Source: Ammonifex degensii KC4
GTDB lineage: Bacteria; Bacillota; Desulfotomaculia; Desulfotomaculales; Ammonificaceae
NCBI RefSeq assembly: GCF_000024605.1
Contig: NC_013385.1
Location: forward strand, 434,001 to 498,000
Length of the DNA: 64,000 bases
Reading direction: 5' to 3'
Shown: piece after piece, positions 27,115 to 36,431 of the stretch
Numbering within the stretch: the first letter of the stretch is position 1
How the letters are laid out: every line of letters starts with the position of its first letter
Notes under the pieces: generated by a model
Seen by the model: the letters and a program-made list of their open reading frames with translations, nothing else
Databases searched by the model: none
What the model was told of the DNA's origin: nothing
Position numbers and translations under genes: made by a program

Positions 27115-27721
27115 AGTGAGGGAAGAGGGGCTCAAGGAGAATATTTTTTCCCTCCAGCCGGGCCTTCACCATGAGGAGGGGAGAGGGAGGCGGAGGAGCG
27201 GACACCCCGGCTATGCTGAGCCTGACGGGAGCAAAGCGGTAGGCTACAATTACCGCCGAAGGGTTGCCCTCTTTTCCTGCCGCTACTTCCCCTCTGAGGC
27301 TTCCGCAAACTATTACACTGCCTCCGGCTTCCACCCGCGCCCCGGGGTGGACATCTCCCATTATCACCAAGTTCTCGGCGGTGCTGAGGATCTGCCCCGC
27401 CCGCACGTGCGAACGGTGGAGATAAGTGTTAGCTTCGGCCGAAGGGCGAGGCTGCGGTCGGACGGAGAGAGGAGTCACCACCTTTCTGCGCCCCAGGTAG
27501 ACCAGGCCGTACTGGGAAACCAGCTCCACTATTTCTTTCTCCTGCTCGGCCGGCAGCTCCCTGCGGGGATGCAGGAGAAAGCGCGCTCCCTGGAAAAATC
27601 CCCGGGCGCTTTCCAGGTGGCGCTTTAGGTTCTGCTTCCATTCCTCAAAATCGTAGCCGGCGTCGAGAAAGATCACCAAACCTTCCCGCGTTCCCTTTAT
27701 GCTTATGCCAGAACGAGACAT
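27113..27721 (-). CDS. minC: Septum-site protein MinC
   Basis: Inhibits FtsZ ring assembly away from midcell. 202 residues: N-terminal domain beginning ISIKGTREGLVIFLD, then the C-terminal beta-helix domain with HVRAGQILSTAENLVIMGDVHPGARVEAGGSV, GSLRGEVAAG and IVAYRFAPVRLSIAG, the parts that bind MinD. Length is normal. No minD or minE lies beside it, unlike most genomes. Its stop codon TAA is formed at the junction with the TnpB element (T from the flank, AA from the element). Confidence 0.9.
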   Translation of the reverse strand: MSRSGISIKGTREGLVIFLDAGYDFEEWKQNLKRHLESARGFFQGARFLLHPRRELPAEQEKEIVELVSQYGLVYLGRRKVVTPLSVRPQPRPSAEANTYLHRSHVRAGQILSTAENLVIMGDVHPGARVEAGGSVIVCGSLRGEVAAGKEGNPSAVIVAYRFAPVRLSIAGVSAPPPPSPLLMVKARLEGKNILLEPLFPH

Positions 27722-27905
27722 GGTTCCCCCACTTTTCTTCTTTTCGGTCTCTTTTTTTAAGGCTTCGCTTTAAGGGGACTTTTTCCCTTCTTTTCCCCTA
27801 AAGCTCGTACCTTTTTGGCTCGGATCAGGATGTACTGGGAAGAGCTCAGGTCGGGTAAATTAATAATGCTTTCGGCATGATCTCGGGGAAAAGGAGAGAT
27901 GGGCT

Positions 27906-28931
27906 TTGCCGGAATGGCGGAAAGACCCGGTGGTTGACCGGTGGGTAGCGGTGAGCACGGAACGGGCCAAGCGCCCCACCGACTACCGCCCCCCGCTGGA
28001 GCGTAAGAAGCAGGAGCGCTGTCCCTTGTGTGTGGGACACGAGGGGGATACTCCTCCGGAGGTCATGGCCTTCCGTCACCCCGGCTCTTTACCCGATCAT
28101 CCCGGCTGGTGGGTACGCGTGGTGCCCAATAAGTTTCCCGCCTGCCGGGTGGAAGAGGAAGATATCGTTCGACCCCACGGCCCTTACCAGTGGCGTTGCG
28201 GGGTGGGGGCGCATGAGGTCATCGTCGAGACGCCGGAGCACGTGCCCAACCTGGTGAACCAGAGCGAAGGACAGATTGCCGAAGTAATCTGGGCTTGGCG
28301 AGCGCGTTTGCTCGATCTGCGCCGGGATACGCGCTTTAAATACATCCAGATCTTTAAGAACAAGGGTTCGGTGGCAGGAGCCTCGCTGGAGCATACCCAC
28401 TCGCAGCTCATCGCCCTTCCCATGGTGCCCGCTGAGATTCAGGCAGAGCTTACGGGCGTAAAAGTCTACCGCGAAGAGAAGGGTAGCTGCGTTTTCTGCG
28501 ACCTGTGGCGCTACGAGCTGGAGGCGGGGGAGAGGGTGGTGGAGGAAAGCAGTCATTTTTTGTGTTTTGTTCCCTATGCCGCCCGCTTTCCTTTTGAGAT
28601 GTGGCTTGTCCCTAAGAGGCACAAGCCCGACTTCGGAGCTATTGAGGAGGGAGAGGTGTGCGATCTGGCCTGGTTGCTCAAGCGCACCCTGTACCGCCTA
28701 GCGCAGACGGTTTTCGATCCCCCTTTCAACCTGGTGCTGCACACCGCTCCGGTGAACGTGCCTGAGCCCGTGGATTACCACTGGCATATAGAAATACTCC
28801 CCCGTCTTACCATCATGGCCGGGTTCGAGCTGGGCACGGGTTACTATATCAATCCCACTCCGCCAGAGATGGCGGCGGCGGCTTTGCGGGAGCAGGAAGT
28901 AGAAGAAAGGATGGTGAGCCACTTTGTTTGA
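27906..28931 (+). CDS. galT: Galactose-1-phosphate uridylyltransferase family protein
   Basis: HIT-superfamily transferase exchanging UMP between hexose 1-phosphates. 341 residues with the zinc pairs CPLC (residues 39-42) and CVFC, and the nucleophile motif HTHSQ at 163-167 inside GASLEHTHSQLIALP. The second half has FEMWLVPKRHKPDFG and YHWHIEILPR. Located directly before glgA (8-base overlap), so the true substrate may belong to glycogen metabolism; similar clostridial enzymes have been little studied. The start is TTG at 27906 after AAAGGAGAGA. Confidence 0.9.
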   Translation: MPEWRKDPVVDRWVAVSTERAKRPTDYRPPLERKKQERCPLCVGHEGDTPPEVMAFRHPGSLPDHPGWWVRVVPNKFPACRVEEEDIVRPHGPYQWRCGVGAHEVIVETPEHVPNLVNQSEGQIAEVIWAWRARLLDLRRDTRFKYIQIFKNKGSVAGASLEHTHSQLIALPMVPAEIQAELTGVKVYREEKGSCVFCDLWRYELEAGERVVEESSHFLCFVPYAARFPFEMWLVPKRHKPDFGAIEEGEVCDLAWLLKRTLYRLAQTVFDPPFNLVLHTAPVNVPEPVDYHWHIEILPRLTIMAGFELGTGYYINPTPPEMAAAALREQEVEERMVSHFV

Positions 28932-30414
28932 CCGCTCGCTGAAGATTCTCTTCGTGGCCTCGGAGGCGGTGCCCTTCGCCAAGGTGGGGGGCCTGGCCGA
29001 CGTGGCCGGTTCGCTGCCTAAGGCGCTGGCCGTGGGGCCGGATGAGCGACACAACGACGTGCGCCTGGTCATCCCCTACTACAAGAACATCGAAGATACG
29101 AGCTACCTCATGGATTTCCCCGTTCCCTTGGACGGTAGGCTCGAAACCTGCGTTTTGCGGCAGGGCAAGATCGAGGCGCATTACCGGGGTGAGTACCGCT
29201 CCCTGCCCGTCTATTTCATAGGAAATTACCATTACTTCTGGCGGGACGGCATTTACGCCTTTCCCGACGACGCCGAACGCTACGCCTTTTTCTGCTGGGC
29301 GGTACTGGAAATGCTTCCCCGGCTCAACTGGCAGCCAGACATCATCCACTGCAACGACTGGCAGACGGGCCCCATTCCTCTGCTTTTGCATACCCATTAC
29401 CAGGGACACCCATTTTACCAGCGCACCGCCACCGTATTCACCATTCACAACCTGCAATACCAGGGCAACTTTCCGTGGGAAAAAGCCCGGCTTTTTAACC
29501 TGGGGGACGAGTATTATCATCCCGAGGCCCTGGAGTTTTACGGGCAGTTCAGCTTCATGAAGGCGGGGCTTCTTTACGCCGATGTGATAAGCACGGTGAG
29601 CCGCACCTATGCCCGGGAGATCCAGACTCCAGCCTACGGCGAGCGTATGGACGGGGTGCTGCGCCGGCGTTCCCGCGACCTTTACGGTATCGTCAACGGC
29701 ATAAACTACCACGAGTTTAACCCTAAGACCGACCCGCGGCTGCACCGCAACTATGATCTGGACACACTGGAAGACAAGCGGGAGAACAAGTACGCCCTGC
29801 AGCGGGAGATGGGCCTGCCGGTGAAGGATGTACCTGTTTTGGGCATAGTCTCGCGCCTAGTAGCCCAGAAAGGGCTGGACCTGGTGGCGGAAATTGCACC
29901 GGAGCTCATGCACCTGGAGGTGCAGTTAGTGGTTCTGGGTACGGGCGATCCCCGGTACCACCGCCTCTTTGAAGAGCTCAAGCGGCTTTATCCGCAGAAG
30001 GTAGGACTTTACCTGGGGTTTAATCCGGTGCTGGCCCAGCGCATCTACGCCGGCGCCGACATTTTCCTCATGCCATCCCGGTTTGAGCCTTGCGGCCTGG
30101 GGCAGCTCATAGCCATGCGATACGGCACCATACCCGTGGTGCGGGCCACCGGCGGGCTGGCCGACACTGTACAGGAGTTCGACCCTGTAACCCTTTCGGG
30201 CAACGGCTTCGTGTTCAAAGAATATAACGCCAGGGAATTTTACCGGGCCATCGCTCGGGCCCTGAAGCTTTACCGCGACCATCCCGACTCCTGGCGGCGA
30301 CTCATGCGCAACGCCATGTCCTGCGATTTTTCCTGGGCCCGTTCGGCGGTGGAGTACCTGCAGCTTTACCAGGAGGCGCTGAACAGGCGTCTAGCGGCGG
30401 CCCGTATAGCTTAA
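28924..30414 (+). CDS. glgA: Glycogen synthase GlgA
   Basis: GT5 enzyme that extends alpha-1,4-glucan from ADP-glucose. 496 residues: VASEAVPFAKVGGLADVAGSLPKAL at the N-terminus, the donor-site KVGG, FTIHNLQYQG, GIVNGINYHEFNP, and the C-terminal Rossmann domain with SRLVAQKGLDL and SRFEPCGLGQLIAMRYG ending in TGGLADTV. The start is TTG at 28924, inside the end of galT. Its stop TAA overlaps the convergent fapA stop by 4 bases. With the branching enzyme and glucoamylase elsewhere in the window it implies glycogen storage; glgC is not seen. Confidence 0.95.
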   Translation: MFDRSLKILFVASEAVPFAKVGGLADVAGSLPKALAVGPDERHNDVRLVIPYYKNIEDTSYLMDFPVPLDGRLETCVLRQGKIEAHYRGEYRSLPVYFIGNYHYFWRDGIYAFPDDAERYAFFCWAVLEMLPRLNWQPDIIHCNDWQTGPIPLLLHTHYQGHPFYQRTATVFTIHNLQYQGNFPWEKARLFNLGDEYYHPEALEFYGQFSFMKAGLLYADVISTVSRTYAREIQTPAYGERMDGVLRRRSRDLYGIVNGINYHEFNPKTDPRLHRNYDLDTLEDKRENKYALQREMGLPVKDVPVLGIVSRLVAQKGLDLVAEIAPELMHLEVQLVVLGTGDPRYHRLFEELKRLYPQKVGLYLGFNPVLAQRIYAGADIFLMPSRFEPCGLGQLIAMRYGTIPVVRATGGLADTVQEFDPVTLSGNGFVFKEYNAREFYRAIARALKLYRDHPDSWRRLMRNAMSCDFSWARSAVEYLQLYQEALNRRLAAARIA

Positions 30415-32222
30415 ACCGTCTCTTTCTCCGGTGACCAGCTGAGCCCGATGACCTCTAGGCGGCCGGAGGAAGAGGGCTCTACCTTTATCTCCCGCAGGGG
30501 GGAGGTAATTTCCACCATCTGCTTGCCTACCTGAATCACTACCCCGGGGTAGGCCTTTTTCAGCTTGATCTTCTGAGGGGTGGGAGCACTTATGACGGTC
30601 TTCACCCCCAAGTCGGAGCCGGCTACGTTGACCACTATCTCCTCCTGGGCTTCAGCTCTGCCACCGCGCAGTATCCCGTTGATCTCTACTTTGCCGCCGG
30701 CGCGCAAAGTGGAATTGTAGGCTCCCTGACCAATCACCAGGATGTCGCCGGTAGCCTCCAAAAGGCTGTTGAGCGCGTAGCGGGTAACGATACGCGCCTT
30801 GCCTCCGGTGGCCTGCATTTCTAGCTCCTGCTGGGCACTGGCCAGTTTCTTTACCGCTTGCCGCAGTTCTCCCAAGTCTTCCGGGGGAGAGAAGCGGGTC
30901 GCAGCCAGCGCCTGCTGGACCTCTTGCAGGGCGGCAATAAGGCCGGGAGGGAGCTCCGTCTTCTGGCGCACGGCCGGTTCTACCTGCTGGACGATTTCTT
31001 TAAGAAGAAGGAGTAAGCGGGAGTATTTCCGCTCGAGCAGAAGCAGAAAGGCTGTTCCTGCTTTCAAGGGGCGGTTCCGGGAGGCGGCGTGCTTCTGCAG
31101 ATCTTCCGTGACCTGTAAAGCTTCCTGAAAGATGGATAAAAATTCCAACAGGGGAGGATTAAGTTTGGCGTAAAAGGCCATCGGGCCGCCGGCGCGTATA
31201 GTACTGGCGATGACGTTTCCCACTGTAACGTCTCCTTTGGCTTCTATGAGTGCATTGGCTATCTCTCCTTCCACCCACACGCTCCCTCCGGCCCTAATTT
31301 CCATGCCTTCGGCCACGTTTCCCATAACACGAACGCTACCAGCAAACCTAATGTTTCCCGTCTCTAAGTTCACGTCCCCCTGGATTTTCAAAAGCGGTTC
31401 TACGGCGAAGTAGTGGTGGCTTGGCCCGCGTCGGCGGTAAACCGGTCTACCGTCGTTTACGGCTATCACGCTTAAGCCGTCGGGGGCCAGGATGGCGCCG
31501 GGACCTGCTTCTAAGACCACTTCCCGCGGGGGACGCGGAGGTATGGGCTGACCGTCCACACCCCATCCCGGCTCACCTGGTATTCCGGGCTTTTTCACCC
31601 CTAAGATACTGCCAGCAGTTACCGAGGGGAAGCGCTGCAACTCGCGGTAGTCTACTGTTCCGTTTTCCCTGATCACCGGTCTCCCTACTTCTTGGGGGCA
31701 GCACCTGACCTCCACTTCCTCGTCCTGGGGCGGGGAGGGTGGCTGCCCGACGGCGATGACGAACCGTCCCGGCCGGGGGTTCTGATAAAGCTCCTCGATT
31801 ACCTCTTCCTTGATCCCCTTTTTAACTCCCTTTTCTTCCAGCAGCTGGGCTAGGGCCTTTCTGTCCAGAGGGAATAACTCTTCTACTTTCGGTTCCGGCT
31901 TTATTACCAGGGCAGCCTGGGGAGGGGTATCGGGGAGGAAGTAGGAGATGCGCCGGGTGGGTTTGACCTCCAGTAAGGCTTGCAACTTATCCCGCGATAC
32001 GAGAACCTCCACCTTTCCCGGCTCTTCTTCCGGTGGTGGGAGGATGATCTCTACCCGGTCTTCTTCCTTGACCAGAACCGGTTCACTTTTCTCCTCACCG
32101 TTTACCTTGACCTTTACCTTTTCTCCGGGGATGATGAGGGCGGGGGCTCCGCCGGGTGAGCGCACATAGAGGCGCCCTTCCTTGATGTAGGCCTGTCCTC
32201 CCAGTTCCCGTTCGCCAGCCAT
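30411..32222 (-). CDS. FapA family protein (DUF342)
   Basis: 603 residues from ATG at 32222 (after AAGGAGAAGAAAC). N-terminal beta-rich domain (YIKEGRLYVRSPGG), the DUF342 core with REVVLEAGPGAIL, YFAVEPLLKIQGDVNLETGNI and repeated short beta-helix strands (GSVRVMGNVAEGMEI, GSVWVEGEI), a helical insert around residues 375-470, and a final beta-helix turn block. FapA-type proteins of Gram-positives are polymer-forming beta-helices of unclear role, sometimes linked to flagella or cell shape. The upstream in-frame extension lacks a ribosome site. Convergent with glgA. Confidence 0.85.
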   Translation of the reverse strand: MAGERELGGQAYIKEGRLYVRSPGGAPALIIPGEKVKVKVNGEEKSEPVLVKEEDRVEIILPPPEEEPGKVEVLVSRDKLQALLEVKPTRRISYFLPDTPPQAALVIKPEPKVEELFPLDRKALAQLLEEKGVKKGIKEEVIEELYQNPRPGRFVIAVGQPPSPPQDEEVEVRCCPQEVGRPVIRENGTVDYRELQRFPSVTAGSILGVKKPGIPGEPGWGVDGQPIPPRPPREVVLEAGPGAILAPDGLSVIAVNDGRPVYRRRGPSHHYFAVEPLLKIQGDVNLETGNIRFAGSVRVMGNVAEGMEIRAGGSVWVEGEIANALIEAKGDVTVGNVIASTIRAGGPMAFYAKLNPPLLEFLSIFQEALQVTEDLQKHAASRNRPLKAGTAFLLLLERKYSRLLLLLKEIVQQVEPAVRQKTELPPGLIAALQEVQQALAATRFSPPEDLGELRQAVKKLASAQQELEMQATGGKARIVTRYALNSLLEATGDILVIGQGAYNSTLRAGGKVEINGILRGGRAEAQEEIVVNVAGSDLGVKTVISAPTPQKIKLKKAYPGVVIQVGKQMVEITSPLREIKVEPSSSGRLEVIGLSWSPEKETV

Positions 32223-32343
32223 GTTTCTTCTCCTTACAGGGCAGTTTTTGCGAAAATTCGACAAAAGGTGCGATTTTCCTGCTAAGGTTGCTGGCATAGA
32301 GTAGGCGGGCCGGGAATAAGCATGTCTCGGGGGGCTCTGGTAG

Positions 32344-33615
32344 GTGAGGGAAGCGGAGCTGGAAAAGGTGGTACTGGAGCTGGGTCAGCTGGCGCGCGAG
32401 GAAGGCCTGGACTTTTACCCCATGCGCTTTGAACTCTGTCCTTCCTTCGTGCTGCAGACCCTGGGGGCCTACGGGATGCTTACCCGCTTTTCGCACTGGA
32501 GCTTCGGGAAGGCCTATCAGCGGCTCAAGTGGCGCTACGATTTGGGGCTCAACCGCGTCTACGAAATGGTAATCAACACTAACCCCTGCTACACTTTTCT
32601 TTACGCCGGCAACAGTTTGGTGGAGCACAAGCTGGTGGTGGCACATGCCATGGCCCACAGCGACTTTTTCAAGCACAACCTCCACTTCCGCTCTCTGCCC
32701 GGCGACTGGCACGCGCGCATGAGCTGCCACGCCCGCTGCTTTCGCTCTTACGCCGAAAAATACGGGAGTCACCGCCTGGAGGAGTTGCTGGACGCGGCTT
32801 TAGCCTTGCAGGAGCACGTGGACCCTTATTTAGGGGGTGAAGAGGGAAAAGACCTTTTGCTTTTCTTTATGCGCTACGCGCCCGAGTTGGAGGACTGGGA
32901 GAGGGACGTTCTGAGCATGGTGCGGGAGGAGAGCCTCTACTTCTGGCCGCAGTTCACCACCAAGATACTCAACGAGGGATGGGCTACCTACTGGCACGTG
33001 CGCCTGCTGAGGCAGCTGGAGCTGAACTTTAAGGAAGCGGTGGAGTTTGCCCGCTTGCAGGCGAAACTTTTAAGCCCCAGCTCGGCGGGCATCAACCCTT
33101 ACCTTGTGGGGCTTAGGATACTGGAAGACATCGAGCAGCGCTACGGCAGAGACAAACTTTTCGAGGTGCGGCTGCTCGAGGACGATCTCTCCCTGGTCCG
33201 GAACTACTTAACTCCCAAGCTGGTAAAGGAGCTCGGCCTTTCCCTTTACCGGCTGGAGGGCGAGGCGTGGCGGCCGGTTGGTGGTGAGGCGGAGAAGGTC
33301 AAGGAAGCGCTGATTAAAAAACTTACCCACGGCGGCTTTCCTTATCTGGTAGCCAAAGACGGTAATTACGGGGGAAGGGGAGAGCTTTATCTGGTACACG
33401 TCTTCGACGGCCGTGAGCTCGACGTCTATCATCTAGAGCGCACCCTTCCCCACGTTTACCGCCTCTGGCGCCGGCCAGTACACCTAGAAACGGTACTGGA
33501 AGGCAGGCGGGTGCGCTTTACCTACACTGGCTACCGGGTGGTTCGCCAATCACTGACCCGTAAGGCGGAAGGAGGCGCGACGGGCCAGCCAGCGGGCCAG
33601 GAAGTTAAAGAGTAG
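32344..33615 (+). CDS. SpoVR family protein
   Basis: 423 residues. Signatures of the family: LDFYPMRFELCPSFVLQTLGAYG, FSHWSFGKAYQRLKWRYDLG, INTNPCYTFLYAGNSLVEHKLVVAHAMAHSDFFKHN, and INEGWATYWH-like ILNEGWATYWHVRL with conserved His residues suggestive of metal binding. Bacillus SpoVR is needed for spore cortex formation. The usual partners (PrkA kinase, YeaH) are absent here. The start is GTG at 32344. Its last 66 bases overlap the end of convergent pstA, so the C-terminal 22 residues share DNA with pstA. Confidence 0.9.
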   Translation: MREAELEKVVLELGQLAREEGLDFYPMRFELCPSFVLQTLGAYGMLTRFSHWSFGKAYQRLKWRYDLGLNRVYEMVINTNPCYTFLYAGNSLVEHKLVVAHAMAHSDFFKHNLHFRSLPGDWHARMSCHARCFRSYAEKYGSHRLEELLDAALALQEHVDPYLGGEEGKDLLLFFMRYAPELEDWERDVLSMVREESLYFWPQFTTKILNEGWATYWHVRLLRQLELNFKEAVEFARLQAKLLSPSSAGINPYLVGLRILEDIEQRYGRDKLFEVRLLEDDLSLVRNYLTPKLVKELGLSLYRLEGEAWRPVGGEAEKVKEALIKKLTHGGFPYLVAKDGNYGGRGELYLVHVFDGRELDVYHLERTLPHVYRLWRRPVHLETVLEGRRVRFTYTGYRVVRQSLTRKAEGGATGQPAGQEVKE

Positions 33616-34434
33616 CACGATGATCACCAGCACGGCGGAGGAGCCGTCAGCCACCCGCCGGACATCAGGGATAATTGCTTCGGAATTTACCTTCCAGATG
33701 TGCACGGCCAGCGTCTCCCCCGGGCGCAGCGGGTTCCAAGGACAGGTAGGACTGGTGATATCCCACTGGCTGAAGTTTAGCCTGGGGGTGGTAAGACCAG
33801 CGGTGAAGATGAGAGCAGCTGCTTCTCCCAGTATGCGCCCGGAGGCCAGAATGATACCGGTCAGCAGCCCCGGTAAAGCGGTGGGCAGGACCACCTTATA
33901 GATGGTCTGCCATTTGGTGGCTCCTAGGCTCAGGCTGGCCTCCCTCAGATCCTGGGGCACGGTGCGCAAGGCCTCCTCTGTTATCCTCACCATCAGAGGA
34001 AGATTGATGATGGTGAGGGCCAGAGCGCCGGCCAGGAGAGAGTAGCCCAGGCCCAGCGCGGTGACGAAAAGCAAGAGGCCGAAAAGCCCCACCACGATGG
34101 AGGGCAGAGAGGCCAGGGTTTCGATGCTCAGCCGGATGGAGCGGGTAAGGGCATTTTCCTTAGCGTACTCCGAGAGGTATATCCCTGCCAGAACGCCTAG
34201 AGGAACTACTATAATAAGGGACAGGAAGAGCAGATAGAAGGAGTTGAAAATGTTGGGGCCTATTCCGCCGCCGGCTTTTATAGTCTCCGGCTCGCTGGTG
34301 AGGAACTTCCAGTCGATGACCTTAAAACCGTGAAACATGATGTAGCCTAGAAGAAAAGCCAGGACGGCTACTACCACTCCGGCGGCCAGCCAGAAGGCTA
34401 AAGTAGCTAGCCGATCTTTAAAATGGGCAGTCAT
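33550..34434 (-). CDS. pstA: Phosphate ABC transporter permease PstA
   Basis: One of two inner-membrane channel subunits for high-affinity phosphate uptake. 294 residues, about six membrane helices, first helix FWLAAGVVVAVLAFLLGYI. The ABC-interaction loop EEALRTVPQDLREASLSLGATKWQTI is conserved. ATG at 34434 overlaps pstC by 4 bases (ATGA). The ATPase gene pstB, which normally follows, is not here: the next DNA is spoVR on the opposite strand. The operon therefore ends with pstA, or pstB has moved. Confidence 0.93.
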   Translation of the reverse strand: MTAHFKDRLATLAFWLAAGVVVAVLAFLLGYIMFHGFKVIDWKFLTSEPETIKAGGGIGPNIFNSFYLLFLSLIIVVPLGVLAGIYLSEYAKENALTRSIRLSIETLASLPSIVVGLFGLLLFVTALGLGYSLLAGALALTIINLPLMVRITEEALRTVPQDLREASLSLGATKWQTIYKVVLPTALPGLLTGIILASGRILGEAAALIFTAGLTTPRLNFSQWDITSPTCPWNPLRPGETLAVHIWKVNSEAIIPDVRRVADGSSAVLVIIVLLFNFLARWLARRASFRLTGQ

Positions 34435-35336
34435 TTAGCTACCCCCCACTTGCCCACATAGCGCACAAGGATGATGAAGAAGAACGAAGTTATGAGCAGG
34501 ATAAGTCCCATGAACCACAGGGCATCGTTCCACAGGGAACCCTGCACTGTGTTCCCCATGTACATGGTGATACCGCTGGTAAGGGTAATGATGGGAATTA
34601 GGAGTGAAGTAGGGGAGTTGGGAATGTTCCCTATAACCATTTGCACCGCCAGAGCTTCGCCGAAGGCCCGGGCCAGGGCGAGTACCACGCCGGTAAGAAT
34701 GCCGGTACGAGCGGCTGGCAACAGCACCAGCCTGATCATCTGCCAACGGGTGGCTCCTAGGGCGTAGGCCGTCTCCCGCAGGATGTGAGAAAGGGAGCGC
34801 AGGGAGTCAGTGGCCACACTGGCTATGGTAGGCAGGATCATTACTGAGAGAACCAGCACGCCGGCCAGCAGGCTGAAACCGGTGCCCCCCAGGTGGTTGC
34901 GGATGAAGGGAACGAGCACACTCAAGCCTATGTAGCCGTAGACTACCGAAGGTATACCGGCCAGGAGCTCTATAACCGGCTGCAGCACCCGTTGCCCCAC
35001 CTTAGGAGCGATTTCGGAGATAAAGACGGCAACGGCGATACCGAAGGGAGTCGAGATGAGGGTGGCTAAGGTGGAAACGACTATGGAGCCGTAGAGGAAG
35101 TTGAGGATGCCAACCTGCGGGCCGCCCTCTGCTGCTGGGCGCTCTGGGTGCCAGGCGGTGCTGAAGACGTTGCTCAGGGGTACCTTGTGGACGAAGAAGA
35201 GGGATAGCCCCTTCCAGGTTAAAAAGGCTATGATGGCAACGGTGGCCAGTACGGTAAGGACCGCAGCAGGTGCGGTAAGCCCGTACCCCCAAATTTCCCG
35301 TCTTAAACTGGAGCGCAGCCTACCTATCGCCCACAA
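34431..35336 (-). CDS. pstC: Phosphate ABC transporter permease PstC
   Basis: Partner permease to PstA. 301 residues with about six membrane helices, the PstC-specific FNVFSTAWHPE-like periplasmic loop (VFSTAWHPERPAAEGG), and the loop DSLRSLSHILRETAYALGATRWQMIRLVLLP. Lies 95 bases after pstS, separated by a hairpin that should cut read-through so the binding protein is made in excess. The first codon is ATG or close to it (35336); alternatives a few codons downstream cannot be excluded. Confidence 0.93.
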   Translation of the reverse strand: MWAIGRLRSSLRREIWGYGLTAPAAVLTVLATVAIIAFLTWKGLSLFFVHKVPLSNVFSTAWHPERPAAEGGPQVGILNFLYGSIVVSTLATLISTPFGIAVAVFISEIAPKVGQRVLQPVIELLAGIPSVVYGYIGLSVLVPFIRNHLGGTGFSLLAGVLVLSVMILPTIASVATDSLRSLSHILRETAYALGATRWQMIRLVLLPAARTGILTGVVLALARAFGEALAVQMVIGNIPNSPTSLLIPIITLTSGITMYMGNTVQGSLWNDALWFMGLILLITSFFFIILVRYVGKWGVAK

Positions 35337-35361
35337 CCTCCTTCCGTTTGTAAATTTTGCA

Positions 35362-35408
35362 GAAAAATAAGGCGGGGAAGGCCCTTGTATACATGATACC
35401 TCCCCCGC
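35362..35408 (-). terminator. Attenuating hairpin between pstS and pstC
   Basis: On the minus strand GCGGGGGAGG and CCTTCCCCGC pair over 10 bases (one G-T) and are followed by CTTATTTTTC. This is a terminator of moderate strength inside the operon. A second overlapping stem (GGGAAGGC/GCCTTCCC) can compete with it. Leaky termination here is a common way to set PstS above permease levels. Confidence 0.6.
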
Positions 35409-35431
35409 TGCCTTCCCGGAAGGGGATCTTT

Positions 35432-36304
35432 TTAGGGCTTGTACTCCACCTTCATGGAGGTGATGGGGAAGTAGTGCATCTCCTTCACCGGACCCTGCTG
35501 GAACTCGTTGCTCAAGATGTAGTCGATGAAGGCCTTGACCACCGGCTTGGGCTCCCCCTTGGTGTAGAGGTGCCCGTAGGACCAGAAGGGGTACTTGCCC
35601 TCGGAAATGTCTTCCTCGGTGGGGGCGGCGCCGTCGATCTTCAGCGCCTTAACCTTATTATCCAGGTATCCTACGCCCAGGTAACTTATAGCTCCAGGGG
35701 TCTCACTCACCATCTTGTGGATGGTACCGCTGGAATCCGATTCGGCTACACCCTTAATCGGTTCCTTCCCATCCATCACACGCTTGATGAAGGTAGCCCT
35801 GGTTCCCGAACCCTGAGGCCGATTGATAACCGCTATTTTGAGGTCCGGGCCGCCAACTTCTTTCCAGTTGGTGATCTTCCCGGTGAAGATATCTTGAATC
35901 TGCTTCTTGGTGAGGTTGTCCACCCCCTTAACGTCGGGGTTGACCACGAGGGCAAAGGCCTGCACGCAGATCTTGTGGTCTTTGAGGGCTGAAGCGTCAA
36001 TGCCCGACTTTTCCTCCGCGAAGATGTCGGAAGCTCCTATATCGCAGGCTCCCTGGCTTACTTGGCTTAAGCCCGTGCCGCTGCCGCCGCCCTGGACGGT
36101 GATTTGCACGCCGGGATTTTTAGCCATGAAGCGCTTGGCGGCCTCTTCTATCAGCGGTTGCAACGCGGTGGATCCGACCACCGTTATGGCTCCCTTAAGC
36201 TCTGCTGGTGCTGTGCCTGCTCCCGGTTCTTTATTGCCCACGCACCCAGCTACGCTAGCCAGCAAAAGACACACAATTGCCGCTACCGCCCACCATTTTC
36301 TCAT
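35432..36304 (-). CDS. pstS: Phosphate-binding lipoprotein PstS
   Basis: The extracytoplasmic phosphate receptor. 290 residues from ATG at 36304 (AAGGAGGGG upstream). Signal peptide WWAVAAIVCLLLASVAGC with lipobox VAGC, so it is lipid-anchored. Binding motifs: TVVGSTALQPLIEEAAKRF, QGGGSGTGLSQVSQG, GASDIFAEE, and RPQGSGTRATF. The promoter region has four 11-base-spaced Pho repeats. First gene of the pst operon. Confidence 0.95.
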   Translation of the reverse strand: MRKWWAVAAIVCLLLASVAGCVGNKEPGAGTAPAELKGAITVVGSTALQPLIEEAAKRFMAKNPGVQITVQGGGSGTGLSQVSQGACDIGASDIFAEEKSGIDASALKDHKICVQAFALVVNPDVKGVDNLTKKQIQDIFTGKITNWKEVGGPDLKIAVINRPQGSGTRATFIKRVMDGKEPIKGVAESDSSGTIHKMVSETPGAISYLGVGYLDNKVKALKIDGAAPTEEDISEGKYPFWSYGHLYTKGEPKPVVKAFIDYILSNEFQQGPVKEMHYFPITSMKVEYKP

Positions 36305-36416
36305 GGACAATGATTCCCCTCCTTAGCCGATTTTTCGAGCTACCTTTTCGCGAGAAAAACCTTCCTCTCTTCTTCCTTCCCTCCCCCTGCCATGTTTTGT
36401 TTTCTGCTTCACGGGT

Positions 36417-36422
36417 ATTGTA
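36417..36422 (-). promoter_or_regulatory. -10 box of the pstS promoter
   Basis: On the minus strand TACAAT lies 9 bases downstream of the last Pho repeat (TTAACA). There is no good -35 box, as expected where PhoP must recruit polymerase. Confidence 0.55.
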
Positions 36423-36431
36423 CTATGGATG

